DNA from: Arabidopsis thaliana
Lineage: Eukaryota > Streptophyta > Magnoliopsida > Brassicales > Brassicaceae
NCBI RefSeq assembly: GCF_000001735.4
Contig: NC_003076.8
Location: 21,269,835 to 21,333,834, forward strand
Direction: 5' to 3'
Length of the DNA: 64,000 nt
Shown here: in pieces, positions 48,381-59,162 of the stretch
Layout of the letters: each line of letters opens with the position of its first letter
How positions within the stretch are numbered: position 1 is the stretch's first letter
Made by a program: the position numbers and the translations under genes
Notes under the pieces: model-generated
What the model saw: only the letters and a program-made list of their open reading frames with translations
Databases searched by the model: none
Told to the model about the DNA's origin: nothing

Positions 48381-51048
48381 ATGACAAGCAATAAAGGTGC
48401 TATCATCCCTCCAGAGCTTCCTTGGAAACCGGTGGCTAAAGGTAGCAGAAGTTCAACAAGGCGTGGCAAGAAACTAGTTAAACGAGTTGCAGCTTCAGAT
48501 ATTGAGTCAGAAGACAAGAGTTCAACACACACACTAGTAGCAGGAGAATCAAAGCGTCCAAAGGTTCCTCTTTTACTTTTTGTGCTTTCTTTCTTGATTT
48601 TGTTAGGAAATTTCTGGTCTCTTGATTTTAGTTTTTATTCTTTCTATTTATTGCAGCTTGGCGTTTCTGTTCTAGGTCAGCATTTCGTTGAAAGAGTAGA
48701 GCATGTTCCGATTAAGAAACGGATATTTGTGGTTAGCTCTCCATCACCATCACCATCATCATCAAAGAGGTCATCTGCTCAACGTGAAGGCTCAGAACAT
48801 AAGGCACAGATCAACCATGTTTTACCTGTTTCGAGATTAAACCCTAATTTGGTCTCAGACGTCCGTGATGAAAAGCCTGATTACAGTGTTCATGACTTTT
48901 CTGGTATCAAGATACTTGCTGATGCTGCTTGCAGTACTGATGTGAGTAATGATTTTGCACCAGCTGTAGACCGTCTGCCTGCTGAAGAATTTGCTGTTCA
49001 GCTACAAGATACCTCAACCATATCAACTCATGTTGAAGGTAACGATTCATCAGCTGGAACTGCTGATGTCTCGCATACTGCGGTTGATTCCGGTGATCAG
49101 AGTGGCCAAGGAAAGAGCAATATTGTAGCGCCTCAGAAACATCCTCTAACAAATTTGTGCAATGAGTTGGCTGATGAGCAGAGTGTAGAGCACAGCAGAG
49201 TAACCTCTGGAGGGATTATAGCACCTAAAAAAACCTGCATTGCTCTTTCAAATGAATCCTCAACAGAAAGACCAAAGGATAATGTAGAAGCAAGTGAAAG
49301 TGAACCTTTAGCACCTGATAGTGGAGCTGTAACGGTGTCAGAGAAATTATCAGCCGATGAGCCAACTGAAAAAAACAATGAAGGCCTTAAAGATGTTAAA
49401 TTTCTCTGGGATTTAAATATTCCTTGTGATGTAGAAGATGAAGCGTCTCGAAGAGATGAAGAGGGAGAAATCACAGAGTCTATTGCCCCTAAAGGGAGCG
49501 AACCTTTTGATGGAAGTAAACACAGTATGGATGGGGTAATTGCATCAGATGAACATACAAAATTTTCATCACCATCTAAGCCTAATGATGAAGCAGCTGC
49601 TACAAATGACAAGGATTGCCAATCTGGTTATGACTCCCAGTTTGAGGATGGAGAGTTGAGGGAACCATACCCTTGGGAAGAAAATGAAGAGGTTGAACAG
49701 TTGGATTACGGTTCTGAGCCAGAGGATGAGAGATTCTACTCTATGGGTTCTGAGAAGGGAATCTTGACAGATGAGAATTTCAGTCATGTTAAGTGTGAAT
49801 CTGGTGATGCACTGAGAGTTGGGCAGGCTAATGAAGGAAGTGACATAGAGAAGCAAGCTGTTGTAAACATGAGCGATTCACATCCTAAGAAGGGCTCTTC
49901 TTCTCCTTCAAGGAGTTTTGGTTCAAAACCATACAAGGAGGTGCCTTCACATGATGCAATCCAGAGGAGAAGGCAAGTTTGCTTTCCCTGAGCCTTTTTT
50001 TTTGGTCAAACGCTTATTAATAATTTGTTAGTAACTGAGTCATGGTTCTTTATGATTCAGGCCTGATACTTATGAAGAGGTGAGCACGGGTCCAGATAGG
50101 TTTGCTCGGAGAGACGACAGGTCAGGGATGCGTATGCGTAATCGGAGTCCTCAAAGAGGGTATTTTAGTGGTTGGGATTCCAAACGACGCTTCTCCCCTC
50201 CTAATTACAAAGATGGTTCTTATGGTTCCGGGCGTCCATGGCATAAAAGAATGGCAGATGATCGAGGTATGATGAACGGCTTTGATGAGTCAGGGTCAGG
50301 ACAAGGACCAGGACCAGAACCAGAACCAGAGGGTTATGTTCGTAGGCAATTCTCAAATGGTGGATACAGAGGTCGGTTTAAGAGATTCCCAGATGGTGGG
50401 GATCGTAAATTCAGGGGCCCATACACTGATACAAACCAATTTTCTGGTCGGATGCACAACCGGATGAGTGGTAATAGGAGAGAGAGAGGTGGCTCTCCGG
50501 TTGTCAGGAGATTGCACCACCCGCAATCAGAGTCAAGATCCAGAAGCCGTTCTCCAGTCTTGTGGAATGGCCGTAACAGATCACCTCCTCCTCCTCCAGG
50601 TGGGTTTAGAGCAGACGAGAGGATGACGGAAAGAGTGAGGCTGCCTTTCCAGAAACGGTTTCCTGCAGATCAGGAGATGGGTTATATGTCACCTCCGAGA
50701 AACAGAATGTCGTCGCCGAGGTTCTTTGAAGGGAGGAATAATGGTGCTGGAGAGAATTATAATAGCTTCAGAGAAAGGAAGTTCCGGCCTGGACAGAGAT
50801 TTTATGTCGGAAATTCCATGAGAAGACCGAATTCTGACAACAACAACTTAAGACCATTTATTCCGAACAGAAGATTTGACAATCCGGAAGAGAGCACTGG
50901 TGGGAACAGGTTTGAGATGACTCAGCAGCGAAGGACTCGACGGTCTGAGACCACAGAAGATGGAGGTGATGTTATTCGACGGTTCAAGTTTAATGAAGAA
51001 CAACAGTCAGTGGTGGTAGCCAACGACAACAACAACAAAGAGTCATGA
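48381..51048 (+). CDS. Large disordered RS/SR-containing protein (At5g52530, dentin sialophosphoprotein-like)
   Basis: Exons 48381-48563, 48657-49972 and 50061-51048 give 828 residues. It begins with an N-terminal basic block (IPPELPWKPVAKGSRSSTRR, then GKKLVKRVAASD) and a Ser/Pro patch. A long acidic, Ser/Glu-rich region follows, with the recognisable short motif VKFLWDLNIPCDVEDEA and GYDSQFEDGELREPYPWEEN. The C-terminal third is Arg/Gly/Ser-rich with RS repeats (SESRSRSRSPVLWNGRNRSP, then a PPPPP run) and NRSPQRGYFSGWDSKRR. This composition suggests a nuclear RNA-associated factor; no folded domain is seen. Intron 1 (48564-48656) is 93 bases, a multiple of three with no stop. Intron 2 has a GC donor (ag|gcaagt). 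Function is unknown. Confidence 0.88.
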
Positions 51049-51730
51049 TAACAGATAACGTAAGAGACTTGTTTGGGTTCTTTCCAATAGAATCTCTCTT
51101 ATGTTAGTTTAGATTTGTTTGTTATGTTTGTTATCCTAATTTTATTTTAGGAAGAGGTAAGAAAAATGCCATGGCGTCATCTGTTACGTTTATGACTGCT
51201 GGTATTTTTGTTTTCTTTTAAATTTTCTCATTTTCTTTCTACAGAGTTTTTAGGGTTTTCTAGGCTTAATTTGATGCTGTTTTCCTTTTCTGGAAATGAT
51301 TTCTATATTTGTAGAAAATCAACAAAATGAAATCAATATCTTTTTTTCTTACCATATTTGTAGCTCAAATGAATTTTGTCAATAAAAAATGAGAAAAATA
51401 GCACCAATCTTGAGATGGTACAAGGACAAACTTATACGTACTTCCTACATTACTATATGGTTCTTAGCAGCTTTTAGATATTTTGTTGCTTTGGTTTTGG
51501 AGAGTAGAAAAGTATTTACGAAAAGAAAGGAAAAAGACTTGCGGCACTGTCTACACTGAGAAGAGGTCATAACCTGCAAGTAAGGCCCAAAATAATAGAA
51601 AGAGATAGTAATGAGCTACGTGGTATGAAACAAATTCATTCGAAGGTACAAAGCCTCAAAATAAAACACAGTAAGGAACCCTTTGGCAAATTAAGCCAAC
51701 TTGAAATTTTGTGGGGTTTACAATATAAAT

Positions 51731-51790
<60 letters not shown>

Positions 51791-51837
51791 TGAGCACTGA
51801 GCAGAGTCAGGTCCATAGTTTAGTTATACTACCATCT
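51049..51837. other. Convergent 3' intergenic region with microsatellite
   Basis: 3' UTR of the RS-containing gene (+) and 3' flank of the DUF819 gene (-). Holds the AT/GA microsatellite. No gene is seen; a frame at 51625-51999 is a repeat-driven artefact. Confidence 0.6.
51733..51790. repeat. Compound microsatellite (AT)n(GA)n
   Basis: About 21 AT units (51733-51775) run directly into about 7 GA units (51776-51790). Likely length-polymorphic between accessions. Confidence 0.95.
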
Positions 51838-53868
51838 TCACATGAACTTAAGAACTTTAACTCCAAATGCAATTCCTATGAAAGTTGCAATGGCGATCCC
51901 AAATATTCCGGCCAGAATCCCGGGAACTATCAACGAGTTCCATCCCTTTGCCGTCGCCATTCCAGCTGCGGTCGTGGGTCCTCCGACATTAGCATTTGAT
52001 GCTAGAAGCAGTAACCTTAGCTCGATGTTTAGCAGCTTTCCTATGCCCAATATCACAGCCAGATGTGTCCCAATTTGAACCAATGCAAACAAGAATATGC
52101 TCGGCGCCGTGTTGATCACACTCCATATGTTTCCGCTTGCACCCACCACTGTGAAGAACACCTGAAAGAAAACTAGCTTGATTAATATCAAGAAGGTTGC
52201 ATCGTTCTTGAATTTCTTGTCTCATACCTGCATCAAAATTAGAGCCATGGCTTCTCCAGATGGAGCAAGACGACCAAACTGGGACGGAAAGACAGTTGCT
52301 AAAATAACAACAACCGCTGTTATAGCCGGTAAGCTACCACCCGAAATTCCGAAGTACTTTGTTAGCAAAGCCCCAGCCTTGCAGATAGCTAATGACACAG
52401 CAATTCCAGTAGCTATCAGTAGCACAGGAATTTTATTTTTAGTTTCAGAAGCTTCGTTCGTCTCTGCATCTACAACTGCCATAGGAGAGTAATACCTAAG
52501 TCAGAGTTCAGAAACTGGCTAGAATCGACATGAAAAAGGAATGGAACAGAACATTTTCCTCTGGATATCTAATCCAATAGAAATGACTTTCTAACTGAAT
52601 ATTTACACAACCTCAATGATCAATTCCAAAGGAAGCCAAATCAAACGAAACCAGACATCACAGCAACATTCAGACTTACTAGTAGTCGGTGGCGGTACAG
52701 CTTCTGCAGGTATTTTGGAGCCCAAAGCAAACAATGTCGTGAAATATACAGCGCATATAACATTATCAGCAGCCAGTCCAGCAGCTAAAACCGATGGTGT
52801 AACTCCAAGAGCATTTGATATAGCTACGTAGTTGACGGCTGGAAAAAAAATAATCACAATGCAACTTATACACCACTATAGAAATAAGTGAACAATATTG
52901 GCGCGTCAAGAAAATGGAAGATACAGATGCAGATGTTCAAAGACATGAATTTTTTGTTACCTCCACCGATATGTCTTCCCATGAGAGCAGCTGCAATCTT
53001 CCAACTATCAGGGCCAAGTGACTTCATTGGCACTAAATAGTATGCCAGAGCTGTACCCACCGTTGTGGCAACTGTTATGAAATAGCAAAGGCTCAGGTTT
53101 TTCTGATAATTCAAAGTCAGAAATATCAAGAGCATAACCATAGGAATAGTGTGAATGTTATGATCCTTATACCTGATCCAATCAAAAAGGCCAAGAGAAG
53201 CTTTCCAGTGGACTGAACCACACGACGCAAATCAGCTCTAAACAACAACAGAGGAACAGCTAATGGAAGCAGAAAATTCAACACAACAGCAAAAGCAGGA
53301 GCTTGAGAAGAAATGATCCCTAGATTACTAGCTGCAAGACCAACTAGAGTGCTGACTAACGCACCACTCATAGCGGCTCCGACCTTTGTCTTCTCCGACC
53401 TATACAATCAATCCCACACCATTTCCGATTTCAAACTTCACAATTGGTATCACACAAAATCAACTTCACTTAAGAATCAACACAACGTAAAATTCAAATC
53501 TCCGATCAGATAAAGTAACGATCGAAGTTCTATAAAGAGTGATGATCGTACCAGAGACCGAGAGCACCAGTAGCGAAGAGAGCAGTCCAAGTTCCCCATT
53601 CATCGTTGGGAGAAATGAGAGGCGTACTCAACGAACTCACAGTAACCGATCGGATCGGAGATGATGATTCCGGCGACAGAAACCTGTCGGTTCCGTTACG
53701 AAATTGCGACAACGAAGCAGGAGAGAAGCTAAGCCTTGAAGAGGTTGATTTAGCTGAGAATTCAGGTAGATCTTGGCGTGAAACAATGTACGAACGCCGA
53801 CGAAATAGTCTCGACGACGACGGTAACGAGTTTCCGATCACATTGAGTAATGGCAAGCTCGTCGCCAT
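51838..53868 (-). CDS. Plastid DUF819-family membrane protein (At5g52540)
   Basis: Six exons on the minus strand (53868-53552, 53399-53173, 53071-52961, 52838-52680, 52475-52228, 52161-51838) encode 461 residues. The N-terminal about 70 residues are Ser/Arg-rich (SSSRLFRRRSYIVSR), a chloroplast transit peptide. About ten hydrophobic helices follow, with glycine-rich blocks typical of the bacterial YjcL-like DUF819 family: AAALMGRHIGG|AVNYVAIS and ASNANVGGPTTAAGMATAKG. The second is a likely pore or substrate signature repeated in related symporters. The exon 5 acceptor was set at 52476 (ggcag|tt) because the nearer one at 52496 breaks frame with the strong GTAAGT donor. Bacterial ancestry through the plastid is plausible; the transported solute is unknown. 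Confidence 0.92.
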
Positions 53869-54124
53869 TTGTCGCGTCTGCTTCACGACGAGGAAAAGGT
53901 GGAAAAGGGAAGTGATTAGTGGAATTGACTCAGTGTGCCTATTAGTGCGTCAACTTTTGCTTTCCATTACAAATTTTATATATAACACTGAGCCAAACCG
54001 AAATATTAAATCAAAATTGGTTTCGATTAAACCGGTAAACCAAATCAAATCAAACCAAAACTGAAAAATGGTCAGAGTCACAGAGTCACATAGACCCAAA
54101 GTTGTGTGTTTGAAAACCGTTTTC

Positions 54125-54969
54125 TTAAATTTTCTGTTTCTTGGGATCACGTTTCTCATCTTCTTCCAAAGCTTTGAGTTTGTTCTTAATGGCAGTTACT
54201 TTTTCGTCTCGGCTCATTTGTCCTGAGCTGCTCCCGTTTACAAATCTGGTTCTGTTTCCTTCTGGTAATGATCTTTTGGAGTGATCATGAGAGGAATCTT
54301 CTAGATGCTTCTCACTAGCTAGACGCACCACTAAAGGCCTACCACAAGCTAATCTCCCATGCATCTTCTCTTTCGCCAATTCAGCTTCCTGTATGCTCAC
54401 TTTAGATGTAGAAATCAGGAGATTGCTCAATCAAAATCAAAACATTTTTCATTTCTTGAAACAATTTCATCCAAGTACAAATGCAAAACCAAGAGAGCCA
54501 GATTGTTAGTTACCTCTTTAAGGCTGTATTGAATGAAAGCATAACCCCGAGGTTCTCCTTTCTTTGGCCCGCGTGTGTGCCAAAGGAAGTCTTCTGATAT
54601 GATCTTCCCATATGGAGAAAACATTTTTATCAACGAAGCCCTGTGACGAAGAGAAACTTATAAGGTATTGAGCAAAGTTTTGATCTATGGTGTGGAGGTA
54701 ATATAACAAGCTGTGATTCACTTACTCGTTTATTCTAAGATCCAGGTTTCCAACATATAATCTGTTCTCACCTTTTTCATCTACAAACCCACCAGTATCC
54801 TGAAGTATATATACAAAAATATTTAGAAGATGACACAAATTAGTATAAAGAAAGAGTAGTAAACAAGATCTGTCATTGTAAAATGAGTTTTGAATCGCGT
54901 GTTTACAAGTTTGAACAAGCTAGACAAAAATTCAACTTGAAGAAATTCTTTAGAGATTGTAGTTACCAT
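54125..54969 (-). CDS. Small RRM RNA-binding protein, RBM18-like (At5g52545)
   Basis: Coding exons on the minus strand 54969-54967, 54799-54726, 54640-54514 and 54388-54125 give 155 residues. One RRM: RNP2 is LYVGNL (15-20), RNP1 is GEPRGYAFIQY (54-64). Then comes the second helix EAELAKEKMHGRLACGRPLV and a charged tail (ALEEDEKRDPKKQKI). The layout matches animal RBM18 (GNLD..I.E; RGY.F..; LVVR). The start is unusual: ATG forms the last three bases of a leader exon, directly followed by the GTAACT donor, and the next exon begins GAT (MDTGGFVDEKG). No in-frame ATG precedes the RRM in the next exon, so this is the only sensible start. A 10-codon upstream ORF lies in the same leader exon. Confidence 0.85.
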
Positions 54970-55945
54970 TTAGTTGAAGAAACAACTAGAGTGAAAAAGG
55001 TATTGTTCCAAGCTCAAGAACTTAAAAAAGAATGTATAGTCTGCAATTCTGCATCCACCTGAAAATAACAGCTCTCAAGAATTCAGTAAGAGTACAAATG
55101 CTTTAAGGCCAATACAACAATCAAACTATTCTTCAACACTTTAGATGAGAAAGAATTTAAAATAAACACTTTCACATAAGGACCATAAACCGAAAATAAT
55201 GGCACACGAGACATGACCAATCTTTGATCAAAAGCCACAAAAGAAAGGCATAAATCAATCTAACAATACTCCAGTTAGTTACTACTCTCTATATTTGCTT
55301 AAACACTATAAAAAAAAACAGAGGCTTCTCCATGAGAATTGCAGTTGTTTAGTAAGCACAAAAGAAGATAAACCTTAAGCTCTCTATCTATTGAACAAGA
55401 TCTGTGGTCAAATTTATTGTCTGTTCTAAGTGTGATTGATGAACTTAGAGTAACTATTCCCCGACATGAATCTTAATCTTACAATAATCAATTAAGAGAA
55501 ACACCAGAAACAATTCAAAATTGGACAGAAATCCCTAAATTCATCGCCAAAACCTCATGGATTTCGTTGAGTGGTGGTAATTACTAGCTAGTCAACCTAG
55601 GCACCTACTTCGATTACAACTGAACAACGATGGAGAGAAGAAGCAGAGAGTTCATATGCAACTTGGGAACTAATAACAGATGAAAAATGTTGTAAAGATT
55701 TAGAGAGTATCCATGGAAAGCAACTTACAAAGCTAAAGCGTGATCTCACAGACGCAGACTTCAATAAAAAAAAAAAAGCAGGAGCAGCAGAATCGGAATT
55801 TATGGCTGTAACCAGTAAAGGACTATCCGGTTAAACGAGAAAACCGAACCGGTGATTCGGACAAAATTAGTCAATTGTCATTCATCAAGTTATAAAGCCA
55901 GCTGACTTTATTAAACGACGTCGCTTCATTTTAACCAAATAAAAG
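54776..55945. repeat. Segmental duplication, copy 1 (at the RRM gene)
   Basis: Covers the promoter, both leader exons, the ATG|GT junction, the following intron and the first nine codons of the next exon. Pairs with 56783-57800. Examples of nearly identical blocks: 54997-55088 with 57037-57127, and 55680-55745 with 57560-57625. Both copies contain the same acceptor, upstream ORF and start codon. Small insertions and deletions change the offset from about 2039 to 1885. Confidence 0.9.
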
Positions 55946-56488
55946 CATCTCCATATTTACCAATTGAAATAATACAAAATCAAAAGTTTGGGATACATCT
56001 GAAGGGTTTTTACCTTTTAAATTTTAACAACCTCTATGAAAATATAAACATTTGAAAAAAATGTGAAAGTGTTTGGGATACATTTGACTCTCAAAACTTG
56101 ACACAGACTCTACACTCTCAAAACTTGATACACTCACAAAATTTGACACACAAACTCAAGTGAATCTTCACACGACCATAGCCTATATACTTCTACACAA
56201 AACAGAACAACACTTGCATGTACTTGCTATTTATGCTTCCTTGAACTCTTGCATCTCGACATGGACTTCATCCTTTTAAACTCTGAAATCGAATTTAAAT
56301 TCATTTAGAACAGAACACAAACCAATCCATTTGAACACTAACACAAACCAATTAGAACAGAGCACAACCAAACCAATTTAGAACAGAACACAAACAACTT
56401 AAGATTCATAACCTAACTGAACAAAAACAAGTGAAGAAGCGTTAACCGAAACAAAAAAGACTAACTTTCAAGACATAAAAGACACCAT
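54970..56488 (-). other. Leader exons, introns and promoter of the RRM gene, then spacer
   Basis: Minus-strand leader exon 2 is inferred at 55058-54967 (acceptor ttttcag at 55059; it ends with the start codon). It contains a 10-codon upstream ORF at 55054-55022. Leader exon 1 ends at 55729 (donor gtaagttg) and starts near 55800. 54776-55945 is copy 1 of a segmental duplication. 55946-56488 is AT-rich spacer and the 3' flank of the chimeric gene. Confidence 0.65.
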
Positions 56489-57008
56489 TCAAGCATTTGA
56501 CAATATGTCAGTGATAAGTTTGTTCTTTAAAGCCATTTCAAGATCACTAAGCGGCGCTGTTTTTCGAAGTAGAGTCTCCAACAACGTCTTCTTGCTAAGC
56601 TTCTCGTTCAATTCAAATTCCTTCTGCTTAATCTCCCACATGCTCTTAATCACTGACAGAGTCCTTTTAGCTTTCGCGGCCTTTGCCGCCTTAACACCTG
56701 ATGGACGAGACATTGCTTCATCTGAATGGCTAACTGCCTGGGAGCTTGATGACTGTGCAGAAGCTTGAGATCCATCGCTTTCTTCATCTACAAACCCACC
56801 AGTATCCTGCAAGGTATATGTAAAAGTATTTAGAAGATGACACAAAGTAACATAAAGACAGAATAACAAACAAGATCTGTCATTCTACAGTTGGTTTCAA
56901 TCGCGTGTTTACAAGTTTGATCCTCAATAGAAAAAGCTAGACAAAAATCAACTTGAAAGAGTTTGAACTGACATGAACAAAAATTGCATTAGAGATTGGT
57001 GTTACCAT
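56489..57008 (-). CDS. Chimeric gene: duplicated RRM-gene 5' end joined to a NAM-associated domain
   Basis: Coding exons on the minus strand 57008-57006 (ATG only) and 56806-56489 give 106 residues. The first nine (MDTGGFVDE) equal the RRM gene's start, including ATG placed against the GTAACA donor. Then the sequence changes to ESDGSQASAQSSSSQAVSHS, followed by SRPSGVKAAKAAKAKRTLSV. The C-terminal helix (IKSMWEIKQKEFELNEKLSK, then LLETLLRKTAPLSDLEMALK) resembles the NAM-associated C-terminal domain (pfam14303 type) of plant trihelix-like and Harbinger-derived proteins. No RRM follows. The frame is intact, so it may be expressed from the duplicated promoter. Function is unknown; a nuclear, protein-binding role is a guess. 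Confidence 0.75.
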
Positions 57009-57800
57009 TTGATTGCAGAAACAACTAGAGTGAGAAAAGTATTGTTCCAAGCTCAAGAACTTAAAAAAGAATGTATAGTCTGCAATTCTGCATCCACCTG
57101 AAAATAACAGCTCTCAAGATTTCAGTAAGAGTACAAAATAAACACTTAATAGTAATGTATCACATAAGGACCATAAAACCGAAAATAATGGCATATGACC
57201 AATTGTTCATCAAAAGCTACAAAAGAAATGCATAAACCAATCTAACAATACTACAGTAACTCAATATTTCCTAATCACTATTAAAAAAACAGAGGCTTCT
57301 CCACGAGAATTGCAGTTAGCTCTCTCTATTGAACAGGATCTGTAGTCAAATTTATTGTCTGTTCCAAGTGTGATGAACTCACAATAATCAATAGTTCAAA
57401 ACAGCTCAATTAAGAAAAACACCAGAAACAAGCCAAAATTGAACAGAAAACCCTAATCACTAGTTAGTCAACCTAGTCACCTACTTCGAGCACATCTCGA
57501 CACACAACTGAACAACGCTGGAGAGAAGAAGCAGAGAGTTCATATACTTAGGAACTAATAACAGATGAAGAATGTTGTAAAGATTTAGAGAGTATCAATG
57601 GAAAGCAACTTACAAAGCTAAAGCACGCAGACTTCAATAAAAAAAAGCAGGAGCACCAGAATCAGAATTTATGGCTGTAACTACTAACTAGTAACTAGTA
57701 AATGTCTATCCGGTTTAACATAAAACCGAACCGGTGATTGGAACGTCAAAAATTAGTCACTCACCAAGTCAGAGACCACGTCGTTTCATTTTAGTTAAAT
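56783..57800. repeat. Segmental duplication, copy 2 (at the chimeric gene)
   Basis: Counterpart of 54776-55945. The left breakpoint falls inside a codon run shared by both genes (…TGGFVDE), where the downstream sequences part. On the right, similarity (ccggtt…aaaaccgaaccggtgatt, then cgtcg-ttcattt) fades after about 57800. Copy 2 is shorter by about 150 bases through deletions. Confidence 0.9.
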
Positions 57801-58079
57801 GATTCTCGCAACGTCCGAATTTTTACTTTGAAGTTTGAAGCTATTGCTAGTAGCCTAGTAGTATTGAAAATGCCAGTGAATTGAGAAGGATTAAATTAAG
57901 TACAACCACAAAGGAAACAAAAACACAGATCGTATGAGTCTCACTTCACTAAAAAGCTAAAGAGAGATGAAGGATTTGCACAGTGTAAGAGACGAAAAAG
58001 TTGTTTTGGTTGTGTAAAATAAAAAACAGCACACAAACTTTTAATAAGTTACAAATGCTTGGGAATTATGATACAGTCG
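57009..58079 (-). other. Leader and promoter of the chimeric gene; 3' flank of the coiled-coil gene
   Basis: By analogy with copy 1: leader exon 2 at about 57097-57006 with the same 10-codon upstream ORF (57093-57061), and leader exon 1 ending near 57614. From 57800 to 58079 is ordinary spacer and 3' UTR of the coiled-coil gene. Confidence 0.6.
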
Positions 58080-59162
58080 TCATCTTCTGAACATCCCATT
58101 GAAGACAATTGCGTCAACGTCAGTATTCTCAGAGATCTGTAGTGACGACACAGCTTGAGTATCAAACAAATCAGCTGATATTCCCATGTTGTTGTTGTTG
58201 TTATCCCATCCCCTTGCGAAAGGCTCATATGAGACTGACGACCAGTTACTGTCTCTTGTTCTGTTGTTATCATGAACCGCGTAGCTTGAGCACCGTTGGT
58301 GAGGAAAGAATCTGTTTATTCCACCACTAAAAAGATTGATTTTGGTAGTATAGTCCCATGGCTTGAAACCTGTTTCTTGGTTTAGCGTGTTTCGGTATGA
58401 GTCATCACAATCTTCGCCAAGTAAGACGTGCAGAGCAACAGCCTCTGCTATGGCGGCACCTTCCTCATCCAATCGCCTTTGTTCCTCAAGTTTTCTAAGC
58501 TTCTTCTTCTCTAGCTCAGCCCTGATGGCTGCAGAAGTAGCGATGGATTTCTCAATACGTCTCTTTTTCCTCTCTGCTTGTTTGATACGCTCCAGTTCCT
58601 CTCTCTCCTGCTTCTTCTTTGCAGCATATGCTGAATCTTCTTCAACTGCTGCGTCTAGCTGTCCTTCCTTCTTCATTTGCTTCTTCTTCTCTAGCTCAGC
58701 GCGGATCGCTGCAGTAGTAGCAATAGCTTTCTCAAGACGTCTCTTTTTCTTCTCAGCAATGGCAGCACCTTCCTCAGCCAATCTCTTTTGTTCCTCAAGT
58801 TTTCTAAGCTTCTTCTTCTCTAGCTCAGCCATGATGGCTGCAGAAGTAGCGATGGATTTCTCCAGCCGATTCTTTTTATTCTCTGCTTGTTTGATACGCT
58901 CCAGTTCGTCTCTCTCCTGCTTCTTCTTTGCAGCATCTGCTGAATCTTCTTCATCTGCTGCCTCTAGCTGTCCTTCCTTCTTCATTTGCTTCTTCTTCTC
59001 TAGCTCAGCCCGAATTGCTGCAGAAGTAGCAATAGCTTTCTCAAGACGTCTATTTTTCTTCTCAGCTTGTTTAATTGGGTCCACTACACCTTTTACTTTT
59101 TTCTTCCTGGCTTTTCTAACAATTGGCTGAGCTTGTTTGCACATCGAGCTACTGCTATCCAT
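58080..59162 (-). CDS. Charged coiled-coil protein with internal duplication (At5g52550, NST1-like)
   Basis: Single coding exon, 360 residues. After a basic N-terminus (RKARKKKVKGVVDPIKQAEK) come two 103-residue repeats (34-136 and 137-239). Each is made of two halves that share RLEK(A/S)IATSAAI(R/M)AELEKKK, so four copies of this word are present. The sequence is dominated by K, E, A and R and is predicted as continuous helix/coiled coil. The C-terminal 120 residues differ: VALHVLLGEDCDDSYRNTLN, an Asn/Ser/Asp-rich stretch with an NNNNN run, and a hydrophobic end (VDAIVFNGMFRR). No enzyme motif is seen. Function is unknown; I recall a 'stress response NST1-like' label, which reflects composition only. 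The opposite strand carries a long Ser-rich open frame that is a mirror of the Lys/Glu codons. Confidence 0.85.
   Translation of the reverse strand: MDSSSSMCKQAQPIVRKARKKKVKGVVDPIKQAEKKNRRLEKAIATSAAIRAELEKKKQMKKEGQLEAADEEDSADAAKKKQERDELERIKQAENKKNRLEKSIATSAAIMAELEKKKLRKLEEQKRLAEEGAAIAEKKKRRLEKAIATTAAIRAELEKKKQMKKEGQLDAAVEEDSAYAAKKKQEREELERIKQAERKKRRIEKSIATSAAIRAELEKKKLRKLEEQRRLDEEGAAIAEAVALHVLLGEDCDDSYRNTLNQETGFKPWDYTTKINLFSGGINRFFPHQRCSSYAVHDNNRTRDSNWSSVSYEPFARGWDNNNNNMGISADLFDTQAVSSLQISENTDVDAIVFNGMFRR
58446..59063 (-). repeat. Two-copy 309-bp in-frame tandem repeat within the coiled-coil gene
   Basis: Copies at 59063-58755 and 58754-58446 (minus strand), 103 codons each, differing at only a limited number of residues (for example LEAADEEDSADAA versus LDAAVEEDSAYAA). 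Each copy itself has two related halves. Confidence 0.9.

Noticed and set aside
49133-49612. 159-codon minus-strand frame
   Set aside because: Antisense shadow of the acidic region of the RS-containing gene.
51625-51999. 124-codon frame with a run of alternating Ile and Tyr
   Set aside because: Produced by the (AT)n microsatellite and the antisense of the DUF819 gene.
58363-59130. 255-codon plus-strand open frame rich in Ser/Phe
   Set aside because: It is the exact antisense of the Lys/Glu-rich coiled-coil gene; ctt/tcc codons mirror aag/gag. No independent domain.
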